This document shows, piece by piece, positions 13,962 to 24,756 of a stretch of DNA of 40,000 bases (positions are counted from its first letter, which is position 1; each line of letters starts with the position of its first letter). A program made the position numbers and the translations under genes. Source of the stretch: Fidelibacterota bacterium (lineage in GTDB: Bacteria > Fidelibacterota > Marinisomatia > SCGC-AAA003-L08 > GCA-2689995); the NCBI GenBank assembly GCA_014381925.1, contig JACNKR010000055.1, forward strand, positions 1 through 40,000, written 5' to 3'. The notes below the pieces were generated by a model. It was not told where the DNA came from, searched no databases, and saw only the letters and a list, made by a program, of their open reading frames with translations.

Positions 13962-14959
13962 TTAATAAAATTAACTCATTATTTTTTATAATTATTTTTT
14001 CATGTTTAGCAATTAGCTTTGCAGAAGAGCATCATGGTTCATATAATAAAACTTCAAATCATGGTGAAAACCACCATGGAGAAGAACAACATCATGATAG
14101 TGGCGTAACAGGTAAAGTTATTATGCATCATATTCAGGATGGAAAAGTATTTGAAATATTTAATCCATTACACCCCACCCACCCAATTGAAATAAACTTA
14201 ACAACAACTTGGAATGATATAAGTCCGACTTTAGCTGGTTGGTTTAGTTGGATTGCTTCTGGTGCAGGAATAGAAGATGATCCTGAACAATTATTTATCA
14301 CAAAGCAAAGCGTAATGATGTTTCTTGCATCACTATTGTTAATTCTTGCTTTTACTTTTGGGTATGATAAAAAGAAAAAAGTACAATCAGGATTAGGTAA
14401 TTTATTAGAAATTTTTGTTATTTTCATTAGAGATGAAGTTGTTTATCCAAATATGGGTGAAAAGCAGGGACGTAGATTTTTACCACTAATATTAACTTTT
14501 TTCTTTTTTATTGTATTATTGAATTTGATGGGTTTAGTACCAGGGAGTGCGACAGCAACGGCATCATTTAGTGTTACAATTGGATTAGCTCTCATTACCT
14601 TTTTTACTTATATTCTTTTTGGAAATAAAGATTTTTGGAAACATATATTTGCAACACCAGGAGTACCCTTATGGTTATTGCCAATTATGATTCCAGTTGA
14701 AATTATTGGATTAATTACAAAGCCTTTTGCGCTTTCGGTCAGATTATTAGCAAATATGAATGCAGGACATATTATTATCCTTGCATTTTTAGGTATAATA
14801 ATAAACATGAAAAGTTACGGTGCCGCTTTAGGTGCAGTACCAATGGCAATAGCAATAAATATGCTTGAATTATTTGTTGCATTTTTACAGGCTTACATTT
14901 TTTCTTTACTGTCATCAATATTTATTGGGATGGCAGTAGTTGAACATGAACATCACTAA
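13958..14959 (+). CDS. atpB: ATP synthase Fo subunit a
   Basis: Proton channel subunit of Fo, 333 residues, longer than the usual 240-280 because of an N-terminal signal-peptide-like helix (7-22) and a His-rich periplasmic segment (24-58, more than ten His). The conserved core follows: helices from about 115 to the end, and the essential Arg262 in S-V-R-L-L-A-N-M-N-A-G-H. The His-rich extension is also found in subunit a of Bacteroidetes-group bacteria. The start is TTG at 13958 with GAAAGG upstream, overlapping the previous stop. It is the first structural gene of an unbroken atpBEFHAGDC cluster. Confidence 0.95.
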   Translation: MINKINSLFFIIIFSCLAISFAEEHHGSYNKTSNHGENHHGEEQHHDSGVTGKVIMHHIQDGKVFEIFNPLHPTHPIEINLTTTWNDISPTLAGWFSWIASGAGIEDDPEQLFITKQSVMMFLASLLLILAFTFGYDKKKKVQSGLGNLLEIFVIFIRDEVVYPNMGEKQGRRFLPLILTFFFFIVLLNLMGLVPGSATATASFSVTIGLALITFFTYILFGNKDFWKHIFATPGVPLWLLPIMIPVEIIGLITKPFALSVRLLANMNAGHIIILAFLGIIINMKSYGAALGAVPMAIAINMLELFVAFLQAYIFSLLSSIFIGMAVVEHEHH

Positions 14960-14981
14960 ATAACAATAGGAGTTAATAATA

Positions 14982-15209
14982 ATGGATGCAATAGGATACG
15001 CATATCTTGCAGCAGGTTTAGGTGCTGGCTTAGTTACAATTGGAGCTGGTTACGGAATTGGTAAAATTACAGCTGCTGCTGCTGAAGCAACAGGAAGACA
15101 GCCTGAAGCTGCTGGCGATATAAGAACAACGGCATTGATCATGTCTGCATTGATCGAAGGTGTTGCTTTATTTGCTGCAGCAACATGTTTCTTATTACAA
15201 GGTAAATAA
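14982..15209 (+). CDS. atpE: ATP synthase Fo subunit c
   Basis: Two-helix proteolipid of 75 residues forming the rotating c-ring. Helix 1 has the Gly-rich packing motif G-A-G-Y-G-I-G (21-27), the polar loop is G-R-Q-P-E (38-42), and the ion-binding carboxylate is Glu59 in helix 2 (A-L-I-E-G-V-A-L-F). The residue after Glu59 is Gly, and no Gln is present at the Na+-ligand position of helix 1, so H+ is the likely coupling ion. A strong AGGAG lies upstream of the ATG, in line with the high copy number needed. Confidence 0.96.
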   Translation: MDAIGYAYLAAGLGAGLVTIGAGYGIGKITAAAAEATGRQPEAAGDIRTTALIMSALIEGVALFAAATCFLLQGK

Positions 15210-15228
15210 TTAGACCTGGAGTAATAAC

Positions 15229-15714
15229 ATGTTAGAAGTACATGGAGGACTGCTCGCGTGGACAGTAATAACATTTCTAATTCTATTAGTTGTACTTAAA
15301 AAAGTTGCATGGAGTCCAATTATTTCTGCTCTTGAAACAAGAGAGAAAGAAATAAAAGATGCTTTAAATGCAGCTGATAAGGCAAAAGATAATGCTGAAA
15401 AAGCACAAAAGGATTATGAAGCAGTTGTTGCAAAAGCGCAAGCTGAAGGGCAAGAAATTGTTGCTGAAAGTCGTAAAGTTGGGGCTAAACTAAAAGCTGA
15501 AATCGAAGAATCTGCAAGAAAAAGTGCTGAAGATATTGCTGAAAAAGCAAAAGAGCAAATTGTTGCAGAGAAAGAAAAAGCGCTTAGTGAAATCCATGAT
15601 ATCGCTGTTGAATTAACAATGAAAACTGCTGAAAAAGTAGTAAAGCGTAATTTAACAACCGATGATAATAAAAAATTCATTGATGATACTTTGAATCAAC
15701 TTGGACAAGCTTAA
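15229..15714 (+). CDS. atpF: ATP synthase Fo subunit b
   Basis: Peripheral stalk subunit, 161 residues: one N-terminal membrane helix (8-25), the conserved K-K-V-A-W-x-P-I junction, then a long Ala/Lys/Glu-rich coiled coil to the C-terminus that holds delta and alpha. Length is normal. GGAG lies nine bases before the ATG. The gene ends in TAATG, overlapping the atpH start by one base. Confidence 0.95.
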   Translation: MLEVHGGLLAWTVITFLILLVVLKKVAWSPIISALETREKEIKDALNAADKAKDNAEKAQKDYEAVVAKAQAEGQEIVAESRKVGAKLKAEIEESARKSAEDIAEKAKEQIVAEKEKALSEIHDIAVELTMKTAEKVVKRNLTTDDNKKFIDDTLNQLGQA

Positions 15715-16253
15715 TGGCAATTAGCCGAAATGCAAATCGCTTTGCACAAGCACTTTATTCTGTCGCTGAAAAGAAGAATAATGTATTTGATGTAAAATCA
15801 TCTTTAGAACAATTGATGAAATTATATAGGAAAAATCCAGAATTTCGATTTATCTTATTATCGAAAAGAATTAATAAAAATCAAAAAATAAAGATTTTAA
15901 AAGATTCACTTTCAAATAAGGTAAATATAATAACATTAGAGTTAATTGAAATTTTACTGGTTAATGATTGTATAAATGAATTGCCGGCAATAAACAGTCG
16001 GTTCCAATTGTTCGTTTCAGAAAAAATGGAAACAGCTCAAGTATCTGTGATCGTTTCAGATGAATTAAATGGTGAACAAAAGAGTAATTTGCAGCAGTCA
16101 ATTGAGGCAAAATTAAATAAAAAAATAGATATTCAATTGGATGTAGATCCTAAAATAATTGGTGGTATGGTTCTTAGAATCGATAACACTATTATTGATG
16201 GGTCCATCAAGAGACAGTTGGAAAAAATCCGTGAACACTTAGTTCTTAATTAG
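15714..16253 (+). CDS. atpH: ATP synthase F1 subunit delta
   Basis: A 179-residue OSCP/delta subunit that joins F1 to the b-subunit stalk. The N-terminal six-helix domain begins with the family-typical N-R-F-A-Q-A-L-Y-S-V-A; the C-terminal part ends in G-G-M-V-L-R-I-D-N-T-I-I-D-G-S-I-K, the conserved signature. It is translationally coupled to atpF by a one-base overlap, and atpA follows after 18 bases. Confidence 0.95.
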   Translation: MAISRNANRFAQALYSVAEKKNNVFDVKSSLEQLMKLYRKNPEFRFILLSKRINKNQKIKILKDSLSNKVNIITLELIEILLVNDCINELPAINSRFQLFVSEKMETAQVSVIVSDELNGEQKSNLQQSIEAKLNKKIDIQLDVDPKIIGGMVLRIDNTIIDGSIKRQLEKIREHLVLN

Positions 16254-16271
16254 AACTGATTTGGAGATTTA

Positions 16272-17795
16272 ATGGAAGTAACTACAGACGAAATATCTTC
16301 GTTACTGAAGCAACAACTTGAGGCTTATCAGCCAAATTTAGACGTTGCAGAAGTTGGTGAAGTTATTATGGTTGGTGATGGTGTAGCAAGGGTGAGTGGG
16401 CTTGAAAATGTAATGAGCTCAGAACTTGTTGAATTGCCAAATGATGTTTTTGGAATGGCTTTGAATCTTGAAGAAGACAATGTTGGTTTGGTGTTGTTTG
16501 GTGATTCAAGAAAAATCCGTGAAGGTGATATTGCAAAACGAACAGGGAAAATTGTTGAAGTTCCAGTAGGAAAAGCAATGCTTGGCCGTGTTGTTGATCC
16601 TTTGGGACAACCTTTGGATGGAAAAGGTGCAATTAAAGCTGAAAAAACATTACCAATTGAACGAAAAGCACTTGGTGTAATGCAACGACAACCTGTAAAC
16701 CAACCTTTACAAACAGGAATTAAAGCTGTTGATAGTATGATTCCAATTGGAAGAGGACAGCGAGAGCTTATAATTGGTGACAGACAAACAGGGAAAACAG
16801 CTGTTGCAATTGATGCAATTATTAACCAAAAATATACACATGAAACAGACGAACCTGTTTTTTGTATTTATGTTGCAATTGGACAGAAAGCTTCTACCGT
16901 AGCAAGTTTAGTTGCAGAATTAGAAGAAAATGGTGCAATGGAATATACAACCGTTGTTACTTCTAATGCATCAGATGCTGCACCCTTACAATTTATTGCA
17001 CCATATAGTGGAACTGCTATGGGTGAATATTTTAGAGATAGTGGTGGACATGCATTAATAGTCTATGATGATTTATCTAAACAAGCTGTTGCTTATCGTC
17101 AAATGTCATTGATTTTAAGAAGACCTCCAGGGCGTGAAGCTTTCCCGGGTGATGTGTTCTATTTACATAGTCGTTTATTGGAAAGATCTTCTCGATTATC
17201 AGATGATTTAGGTGGTGGTTCTCTTACGGCATTACCTATTATTGAAACACAGGAAGGTGATGTATCTGCATATATTCCTACGAATGTAATTTCAATTACT
17301 GATGGACAAATTTATTTAGAAACAAATTTATTTAATTCAGGTATTCGACCTGCGATTGATGTTGGATTATCTGTTTCTCGTGTGGGTGGATCTGCTCAAA
17401 TTAAAGCAATGAAAAAAGTTGCAGGTACACTTCGACTTGATCTTGCTCAATTTCGTGAATTAGAAGCATTTGCAAAGTTTGGGTCTGATTTAGATAAATC
17501 TACTCTTGCTCAATTAACGCGTGGTCAACGAATGGTTGAAATTTTAAAACAGGGCCAATATGTACCAATGCGTGTAGAAGAACAAGTTGTAATTATTTTT
17601 GCAGCGAGTAATGGTATTCTTGATGATATTGAACTTCCTTTAATTAGAAAATTTGAAGTGGAGTTAATGGAATCATTGAAGGCGACTAATGATACCATAT
17701 TGAAAGAAATTTTTGAAAAAGGTTCAATAAGTGACGAACTAAATAAAAAATTATTAGAAGCGATGACTAACTTTAAAAAAGGATTTGTGGCATAA
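16272..17795 (+). CDS. atpA: ATP synthase F1 subunit alpha
   Basis: Non-catalytic nucleotide-binding subunit of the F1 hexamer, 507 residues, full length. Walker A is G-D-R-Q-T-G-K-T (169-176); the [12 protein letters not shown] and S-R-V-G-G-S-A-Q blocks of the alpha family are present. GGAG lies seven bases before the ATG. The N-terminus (E-I-S-S-L-L-K-Q-Q) is the delta-binding segment. It is spaced three bases from atpG. Confidence 0.97.
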   Translation: MEVTTDEISSLLKQQLEAYQPNLDVAEVGEVIMVGDGVARVSGLENVMSSELVELPNDVFGMALNLEEDNVGLVLFGDSRKIREGDIAKRTGKIVEVPVGKAMLGRVVDPLGQPLDGKGAIKAEKTLPIERKALGVMQRQPVNQPLQTGIKAVDSMIPIGRGQRELIIGDRQTGKTAVAIDAIINQKYTHETDEPVFCIYVAIGQKASTVASLVAELEENGAMEYTTVVTSNASDAAPLQFIAPYSGTAMGEYFRDSGGHALIVYDDLSKQAVAYRQMSLILRRPPGREAFPGDVFYLHSRLLERSSRLSDDLGGGSLTALPIIETQEGDVSAYIPTNVISITDGQIYLETNLFNSGIRPAIDVGLSVSRVGGSAQIKAMKKVAGTLRLDLAQFRELEAFAKFGSDLDKSTLAQLTRGQRMVEILKQGQYVPMRVEEQVVIIFAASNGILDDIELPLIRKFEVELMESLKATNDTILKEIFEKGSISDELNKKLLEAMTNFKKGFVA

Positions 17796-17798
17796 TAC

Positions 17799-18650
17799 AT
17801 GGCAAACCTGAAGGACATACGGGATAGAATAAAATCCATTAAGAGTATCCAGCAGGTTACTGGGGCAATGAAGATGGTTGCAGCTGCTAAAATGCGAAAA
17901 GCACAGCAACGAATGGAGCAAGCAAGACCATATTCAGGTAGATTAAAGGATTTAATTAAGGATTTAATTCCTGATGTTGATCGTAATTTACTACCATTGT
18001 TAGACACTCGAGAAAAATCAAGATATACCTTTGTTGTAATTACATCTGACCGTGGCTTGGCTGGATCATTTAATACAAATGTTCTAAAAAAAGCACAAAG
18101 AGAAATTGATGAAATTGGAAAGGATAATGTTGATTTAATTTGTATTGGAAAAAAATCAAGAGATCATTTTAAAAGAAGAGAATATAATATCATTTTTGAA
18201 TATTTAGATTTTTGGAATGAGCTTGAATTTAATCATGCAATTGAATTTGGGAAAAATATCATTGAACAATTTACATCAGGCACTTCTGATCATGTACAAG
18301 TTGTTTATAATGAATTTGTGAGTGTCGCAACTCAAACAGTAATTTCTGAACAATTACTTCCTCTAGAATATGAGCAAGAAGAACAAAAGGTTGTTGATAA
18401 ACTTTTTGAACCATCGAAAGAGGAAATAGTATTAAATATGATTCCGAGACATTTAAATGTGCAGGTATGGAAATACTTATTGGAGTCCTATGCAAGTGAA
18501 CAAGCAGCTCGAATGCTCGCGATGGAAAATGCGACAACGAATGCTCAAGATATGATTCGTGATTTAAAATTAAAATTTAATAAAGCTCGACAAACTGCAA
18601 TTACAATGGAAATATTGGATATTGTTGGTGGTGCCGAGGCATTGAAATAA
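17799..18650 (+). CDS. atpG: ATP synthase F1 subunit gamma
   Basis: Central rotor shaft, 283 residues. N-terminal coiled-coil helix with I-K-S-I-K-S-I-Q-Q-V-T-G-A-M-K-M-V-A, Rossmann-like middle domain with S-D-R-G-L-A-G-S-F-N, and C-terminal helix R-Q-T-A-I-T-M-E-I-L-D-I-V-G-G-A-E-A that fits inside the alpha/beta ring. Length is normal. It starts three bases after the atpA stop and is followed by atpD after 12 bases. Confidence 0.96.
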   Translation: MANLKDIRDRIKSIKSIQQVTGAMKMVAAAKMRKAQQRMEQARPYSGRLKDLIKDLIPDVDRNLLPLLDTREKSRYTFVVITSDRGLAGSFNTNVLKKAQREIDEIGKDNVDLICIGKKSRDHFKRREYNIIFEYLDFWNELEFNHAIEFGKNIIEQFTSGTSDHVQVVYNEFVSVATQTVISEQLLPLEYEQEEQKVVDKLFEPSKEEIVLNMIPRHLNVQVWKYLLESYASEQAARMLAMENATTNAQDMIRDLKLKFNKARQTAITMEILDIVGGAEALK

Positions 18651-20048
<1,398 letters not shown>

Positions 20049-20058
20049 GGGATTCTAA

Positions 20059-20457
20059 ATGTCCAACAATTTTACTATTGAAATTATTACACCCACAACT
20101 CAAATGGATTTAGGTTCAGCAAATTATTTACGCTTACCTGGAATTCATGGTTTATTTGGTGTGATGAAAAATCATACGGCCTCATTAGTCTCATTGGGAA
20201 TTGGTGAAATTAAAATTGAAAAATCAGATTCAACTGAATATTGGGCAACCAGTGGTGGTGTTTTAGATTTCAATAATAATAAAGCTCAATTACTTTTAGA
20301 AACAGTGGAACAGTCAAGTGATATAGATATTGAAAGAGCAGAACATTCTCAGGATCGTGCAAAAAAGAGATTGAATGATGTTAAGAAAGATAGAGTTCGT
20401 TCTGAAATGGCACTTGCAAAAGCAATCAATAGATTAAAGGTAGGAAAAAGAAGTTAA
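20059..20457 (+). CDS. atpC: ATP synthase F1 subunit epsilon
   Basis: A 132-residue rotor subunit with regulatory function. N-terminal beta sandwich (1-85) with L-P-G-I-H-G-L-F-G-V-M and W-A-T-S-G-G-V-L-D; C-terminal two-helix hairpin (92-130, I-E-R-A-E-H-S-Q-D-R-A-K-K-R) able to inhibit ATP hydrolysis. It is the last ATP synthase gene. A dyad at 20467-20497 follows, then the LysM lipoprotein gene. Confidence 0.94.
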   Translation: MSNNFTIEIITPTTQMDLGSANYLRLPGIHGLFGVMKNHTASLVSLGIGEIKIEKSDSTEYWATSGGVLDFNNNKAQLLLETVEQSSDIDIERAEHSQDRAKKRLNDVKKDRVRSEMALAKAINRLKVGKRS

Positions 20458-20466
20458 TTTATTATA

Positions 20467-20497
20467 AACGATATAAAAAATATTTTATATTATCGTT
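20467..20497 (+). terminator. Stem-loop after atpC, possible weak terminator or processing site
   Basis: AACGATA (20467-20473) pairs exactly with TATCGTT (20491-20497); TAAAA/TTTTA extends the stem with a three-base bulge. There is no T run after it, so a rho-independent terminator is doubtful. An RNA-stabilising or processing hairpin that lowers expression of the lysM-type gene relative to atp is equally possible. Confidence 0.35.
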
Positions 20498-20526
20498 ATA
20501 GGAAACAAATTTATAAAGGTTTTATC

Positions 20527-21255
20527 ATGAAGAAGTTAATCGTAATTACAATATTATCATCATTAATTATTGTTGGGTGTGGAAAAAAACCACAACCTTC
20601 ACCTGAGGAAGTTATCCCTGAAATTCCAGAACCAATTGCAACCGTTGAAGTTGTGGAAACTCCTCAAGAAGATCTATCAGACGTTGTTATTGAAGTAAAT
20701 GATGGGAATGCTGAAGTTGTAGAGGTTGATAAAGAAGTTGGTGCTGCTACTGAAAATGAAGAACCTGTTGAAGAGCCATCTGAAGAAGTTGAACCTGCAA
20801 TGGAAGAGGTTGTTGTAGAGACTCAGGTTGTTGTAGATCCTGTACAAGATTTAGATGAAATTGTTCCCGATAGTACATGGACAGAATATATGATAAAACC
20901 AGGTCAAACATTATCATTAATTGCGTATGAAGAATATGGTAATCCAAATGAATGGAGAACTATTTACGGTTGGAATAAGGAAAAAATTGGTGATGATCCA
21001 AATATGATTCATCCATATCATTATCTTGATTTATTAAAACCAAGTGAAAATGCAGTTGAATTTGAGTCTGACTATTATATTCATAAGGTAACAAGAGGTG
21101 AATCTTTATGGACAATATCTAAAAAAGAATATGGTGATCAATATGCATGGGTTGTACTATTTTGGGATAATGAAGCAGTATTTCAAGGTAATGACGGCGT
21201 GCTTAGACCTGGTATGGAATTAAAAGTTAGAACAGAACTTTGGCCTGAATTTTAA
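20527..21255 (+). CDS. LysM-domain lipoprotein
   Basis: Envelope protein of 242 residues with a lipoprotein signal (lipobox I-V-G-C, Cys18), a long acidic Val/Glu/Pro-rich spacer (about 22-115), and two LysM modules (about 120-167, Y-M-I-K-P-G-Q-T-L-S-L-I-A; and about 185-238, H-K-V-T-R-G-E-S-L-W-T-I-S) expected to bind peptidoglycan. No catalytic domain is present, so a tethering or scaffold role across the periplasm is likely. Proximity to the M23 peptidase and bactofilin genes upstream of atp suggests a shared envelope theme, but this is inference. It ends at a strong terminator. Confidence 0.85.
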   Translation: MKKLIVITILSSLIIVGCGKKPQPSPEEVIPEIPEPIATVEVVETPQEDLSDVVIEVNDGNAEVVEVDKEVGAATENEEPVEEPSEEVEPAMEEVVVETQVVVDPVQDLDEIVPDSTWTEYMIKPGQTLSLIAYEEYGNPNEWRTIYGWNKEKIGDDPNMIHPYHYLDLLKPSENAVEFESDYYIHKVTRGESLWTISKKEYGDQYAWVVLFWDNEAVFQGNDGVLRPGMELKVRTELWPEF

Positions 21256-21280
21256 TAGATAGATATAATTTATATTGAAA

Positions 21281-21308
21281 AAAGGAGTGATAATTCACTC
21301 CTTTTTTT
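21281..21308 (+). terminator. Rho-independent terminator, probably bidirectional
   Basis: AAAGGAGTGA (21281-21290) and TCACTCCTTT (21295-21304) form a perfect ten-pair stem with a TAAT loop, followed by T residues on the plus strand and preceded by A residues (T residues on the minus strand). It lies between two convergent genes, the LysM lipoprotein and the lipid-kinase-like protein, and can serve both. Confidence 0.9.
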
Positions 21309-21319
21309 GTACACATAAT

Positions 21320-22210
21320 TTATTTACAAAATACTTTTATTCGTTTTGGAATAACCTTAACATCAATCGGTGTTGAACCAGCAAGCTCACCATCAATATT
21401 TAACAATTCATCTTCCTGTGGAATTAAAGAAAAACTTGATGCTGTATAATATTCAACAAGTGGGTTTTTAATATGAGTACCATCAAATATATTTGGTAAC
21501 ATTGATAATATCCTCAATCGACTTGCCTTACTTCTTACAACAATAATATCCATTAATCCATCATTTAACTTTGCTTTAGGTGCCATTTTCATACCTTTAC
21601 CTGTATGAATTGTATTACATGCAATAATAAAAGCAAAATCATCTGAAATTCGTTTTTCTCCAATAATTAATGCGGCTGGTCTTGGTTTAATTGATAATAC
21701 TTCTAATACACTTAAAATTGTATATCGACTTGTACCCATCCAACGATGAACTTCAGCTTTATATGCTACATCAGTAACAAGACCCCAGCCAATAATGTTT
21801 ATTGCATATTTTGTTACATGATTAATTTTTACTTCAGCAATATCAACTTTCATTGTATTGCCATTAATTATTGCTTTTACAGCATTAATTGGGTCAACTA
21901 AATCTAAATCATGCATGAATGAGTTCCCTGAGCCACCAGGAATTAATCCCAATGGAAGATTGAAATTATCATTACGGAACATTAGTCCATTCGTAATTTC
22001 ATGTAAAGTACCATCTCCACCAATGGACAAAATCCCATCATACCCATCAAATTCCAATTGTTCCGCTAGGTCTTTACCATGCCCAGCAAACATTGTTTCT
22101 ATAATTGTTAAATCAATATTTGCGTTATCAAAAAGGGGTTTTATCTTTTTAAGTATCTTGGGTCCCTTTTTCATTCCACCATGTGGATTGACTGTTAAAT
22201 AAAACTTCAT
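21320..22210 (-). CDS. Diacylglycerol kinase-like lipid kinase (DagK/YegS/LCB5 family)
   Basis: Soluble or peripheral-membrane kinase, 296 residues, likely phosphorylating diacylglycerol or a related lipid with ATP. N-P-H-G-G (8-12), the nucleotide-binding G-G-D-G-T (64-68) and G-G-S-G-N-S-F (92-98) are the diagnostic motifs of the DAGK catalytic domain; the beta-rich C-terminal domain (about 135-296) is of normal size. The substrate cannot be read from sequence. It follows the subtilisin gene on the same strand after 44 bases, with no obvious functional link. Confidence 0.88.
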   Translation of the reverse strand: MKFYLTVNPHGGMKKGPKILKKIKPLFDNANIDLTIIETMFAGHGKDLAEQLEFDGYDGILSIGGDGTLHEITNGLMFRNDNFNLPLGLIPGGSGNSFMHDLDLVDPINAVKAIINGNTMKVDIAEVKINHVTKYAINIIGWGLVTDVAYKAEVHRWMGTSRYTILSVLEVLSIKPRPAALIIGEKRISDDFAFIIACNTIHTGKGMKMAPKAKLNDGLMDIIVVRSKASRLRILSMLPNIFDGTHIKNPLVEYYTASSFSLIPQEDELLNIDGELAGSTPIDVKVIPKRIKVFCK

Positions 22211-22254
22211 AATTACCTATTAATTTAGTTACCTAATTTAATTTAGGTTATATA

Positions 22255-24666
22255 TTAAATTGTTAATATAAAATTTACCATACTAATAATATCTGTAACA
22301 TTTACAGAATCATCCATATTATAATCTGCTGACCATACTTCACACGGTTCAATTTCAGTATCAATCCCTAAAATAATATTTACAGAACGAAGAATATCTA
22401 ATATATTAATTGTTCCGTCAGAATTTAAATCACCTTTTATCCATCCAGAACACGGCTCAATTTCACCTGAGATTTCTAAGTTTACAACAATATCAATAAG
22501 TTGATTATTATAATCATTTGTAGTTAACCAGAATAAACTTGAATATTCTCCTATAGATAAATTATGTGAATTTGCAGTAAATATAAGCTCCATATCATTA
22601 CCTCCTGTAATATTTCCAGAAGTTGTATTTACAGAAAGCCATGATGGAAATTGATATAACCAAGTACTTGAGTTATTTTCAATTATTAAATTTTCTTCAG
22701 CATTTTGATATACAGCAATTAATACCGCATCAGTTGCATCATTATTTTGAATTCCAATTGTAGGGGAAAATGGACCGCTAATATCAGAATAATTCAATTC
22801 AACTTTTCCATCAGGATATAATACAAATTGAAAATTTATAGTACTGTTAGGATAATCAGCAGTCACCCAATGAATAACATCATTAAACCAAACCACAAAT
22901 CTTTCTGGTGAGGAATGGTATAAAACTTCACCTGCACAGGTTGAATTACAACCGTTATTTACGGGGTTTAAATCATCCCAAAATCCAAGGATAGCATTTT
23001 TGGGCGCATCATTTGAAGGGAGTCCTGAATTATCCCATGCATCACTATCATTTCCAAAACCAATCCAGCCATTTGGATTGACGATTATAGATGTATATAT
23101 TTCATCATAAAACTTAAAATCAAATCCAATAGGAATATTTGAAACGCCTTGGTCATTATGTTGAAAAGTCACTGCATTTCCAATATTATTTATATCAACC
23201 CAATTATTAGTTTCATGTTCATTACTTGATTCATTCCATGAATACCCATCATTATTTAAATTAAAAGATAAATCTACACTTCCTGCATTTCCAATATAAA
23301 AATATTGTTCTTGTGTTGATTCTAATTCAACAATAAAATTTAATTCGGTATCACTCACAACAAGGTCAGGTGTATTTAGTAAATTTCGAACACTTTTATT
23401 TGCATTTAATCTACCATAACCTGTCTCAAGGTCATATCCTATTGAGCCAATATCATCGGCCTGTACTTGCATAATTGTTCTCACATCGTATGCATTTACA
23501 CCAGGTGAAACACTATATATTAATCCTGCTACACCAGCTGCGTGTGGGCAAGCGGAAGATGTTCCATTAAATTGCGTGGTATATCCCCCTCCATTTGTCG
23601 TTGCGGGTATTTTAACGCCAGGAGCAACTAAATCAATCCCTTCGCCATAATTACTTCCCCAAAAATTTTCTCCATCACATGAACTAAAATCTTTCCTTTC
23701 ATTACAAGGTGACATTGCACCAATTGCAATACAATTATCATATCTTGCTGGATAGCTTAATGATCCAAAGTCATCATTCCCTGTGGCCGCAATTACAGTG
23801 GTTCCATTACTTGTTGCATAATCTACGGCACTATCAAAATAGCTTACAAACATTCCACCGCCTAAACTCATACTTATTACATGAGCATCTGAATCTGTTG
23901 CCCACGTTACTGCTTCAGCAATTCCTGAATCATCACCACTTCCATCACTTCCTAATACTTTTACGGGCATTAGTTGACATTCCCAACAAATCCCAGCAAT
24001 TCCAATATTATTATTTCCTTCTGCCCCTGCAATTCCGGCACAAGAAGTACCGTGGCCTTGGTCATCACTTGCATTTGTATCATTATTAATAAAATCATAA
24101 CCTGGGATTACTCTATCTGCATAATCAGGGTGGTCTAAATCAATCCCAGTATCTAAAATAGCAATTATTACACCATTTGAACCTGTGGTAAAATCCCATG
24201 CTTCATTTGTATCCATGTCTGCATCTGATATTCCATTTGTAACTTGACCATAATTATCATGATCCCATTGGTTTGAATAATTTGGATCATTTGGAGTAAT
24301 ATACATTTTATTTTTATAGCTCAACTCTACTTTTTCGATATGAGATATTGATTCAAATAATTTAATAATTTCATAGGTTATAAGTTGGTCTTTTAATTTA
24401 ATTTTATAATACTGATGTAATTCAAATTCATAATGATGTTGAGTTTTCGCCGTTGGGAATAATGGGGAAAATGATTGAATTTGAGGAAATTGGCCAACAA
24501 CTTTTAATTTATCCCATTCTAATGGATTTTCAATACCAAGTTTCGGTGAGAAGTAATTATTAAATTTCAAGATAATTGTTTTTCCTTCGATTACTGAATT
24601 ATTGTATTCTATCCATTCGAATGAAAAAGCAAAAGTTAAACAAATTAGAAAAATTATTTTTTTCAT
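22255..24666 (-). CDS. Secreted subtilisin-like serine protease (S8) with C-terminal dockerin-type repeats
   Basis: Extracellular protease of 803 residues. Signal peptide 1-15; an inhibitory pro-region to about 130; S8 catalytic domain about 135-410 with Asp172 (D-T-G-I-D), His205 (G-H-G-T-S-C-A-G), oxyanion Asn297 and Ser370 (G-T-S-S-A-C-P-H-A-A-G). Residues about 430-735 hold beta-sandwich regions, including a domain with W-I-G-F-G-N and F-W-D-D-L-N-P typical of extracellular adhesive modules. The last 65 residues contain two EF-hand-like dockerin type I repeats (G-D-L-N-S-D-G-T-I-N-I-L-D and A-D-Y-N-M-D-D-S-V-N-V-T-D). No cohesin gene is in the window. In marine FCB bacteria such tails occur on many exported proteins and may act as sorting or surface-anchoring signals. 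Confidence 0.92.
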   Translation of the reverse strand: MKKIIFLICLTFAFSFEWIEYNNSVIEGKTIILKFNNYFSPKLGIENPLEWDKLKVVGQFPQIQSFSPLFPTAKTQHHYEFELHQYYKIKLKDQLITYEIIKLFESISHIEKVELSYKNKMYITPNDPNYSNQWDHDNYGQVTNGISDADMDTNEAWDFTTGSNGVIIAILDTGIDLDHPDYADRVIPGYDFINNDTNASDDQGHGTSCAGIAGAEGNNNIGIAGICWECQLMPVKVLGSDGSGDDSGIAEAVTWATDSDAHVISMSLGGGMFVSYFDSAVDYATSNGTTVIAATGNDDFGSLSYPARYDNCIAIGAMSPCNERKDFSSCDGENFWGSNYGEGIDLVAPGVKIPATTNGGGYTTQFNGTSSACPHAAGVAGLIYSVSPGVNAYDVRTIMQVQADDIGSIGYDLETGYGRLNANKSVRNLLNTPDLVVSDTELNFIVELESTQEQYFYIGNAGSVDLSFNLNNDGYSWNESSNEHETNNWVDINNIGNAVTFQHNDQGVSNIPIGFDFKFYDEIYTSIIVNPNGWIGFGNDSDAWDNSGLPSNDAPKNAILGFWDDLNPVNNGCNSTCAGEVLYHSSPERFVVWFNDVIHWVTADYPNSTINFQFVLYPDGKVELNYSDISGPFSPTIGIQNNDATDAVLIAVYQNAEENLIIENNSSTWLYQFPSWLSVNTTSGNITGGNDMELIFTANSHNLSIGEYSSLFWLTTNDYNNQLIDIVVNLEISGEIEPCSGWIKGDLNSDGTINILDILRSVNIILGIDTEIEPCEVWSADYNMDDSVNVTDIISMVNFILTI

Positions 24667-24756
24667 GTATAAAATCCCTCGTTATTTATATCCTTAATTT
24701 TAAACAATTTTAGGTTAGAAATGTTTAATTAATCGTATCAATTCGTAATTAAAAAT

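Noticed and set aside
15000..15209. Sodium-specific c-ring
   Set aside because: The Gln and Ser/Thr ligands of Na+-type subunit c are missing around Glu59.
17525..18007. 160-codon open frame on the minus strand across atpA/atpG
   Set aside because: Antisense to two highly conserved genes; no start signal and Ser/Ile-rich composition typical of a shadow frame.
23709..24089. 126-codon open frame on the plus strand inside the subtilisin gene
   Set aside because: His/Leu/Gln-rich low-complexity product, fully antisense to a well-supported catalytic domain.
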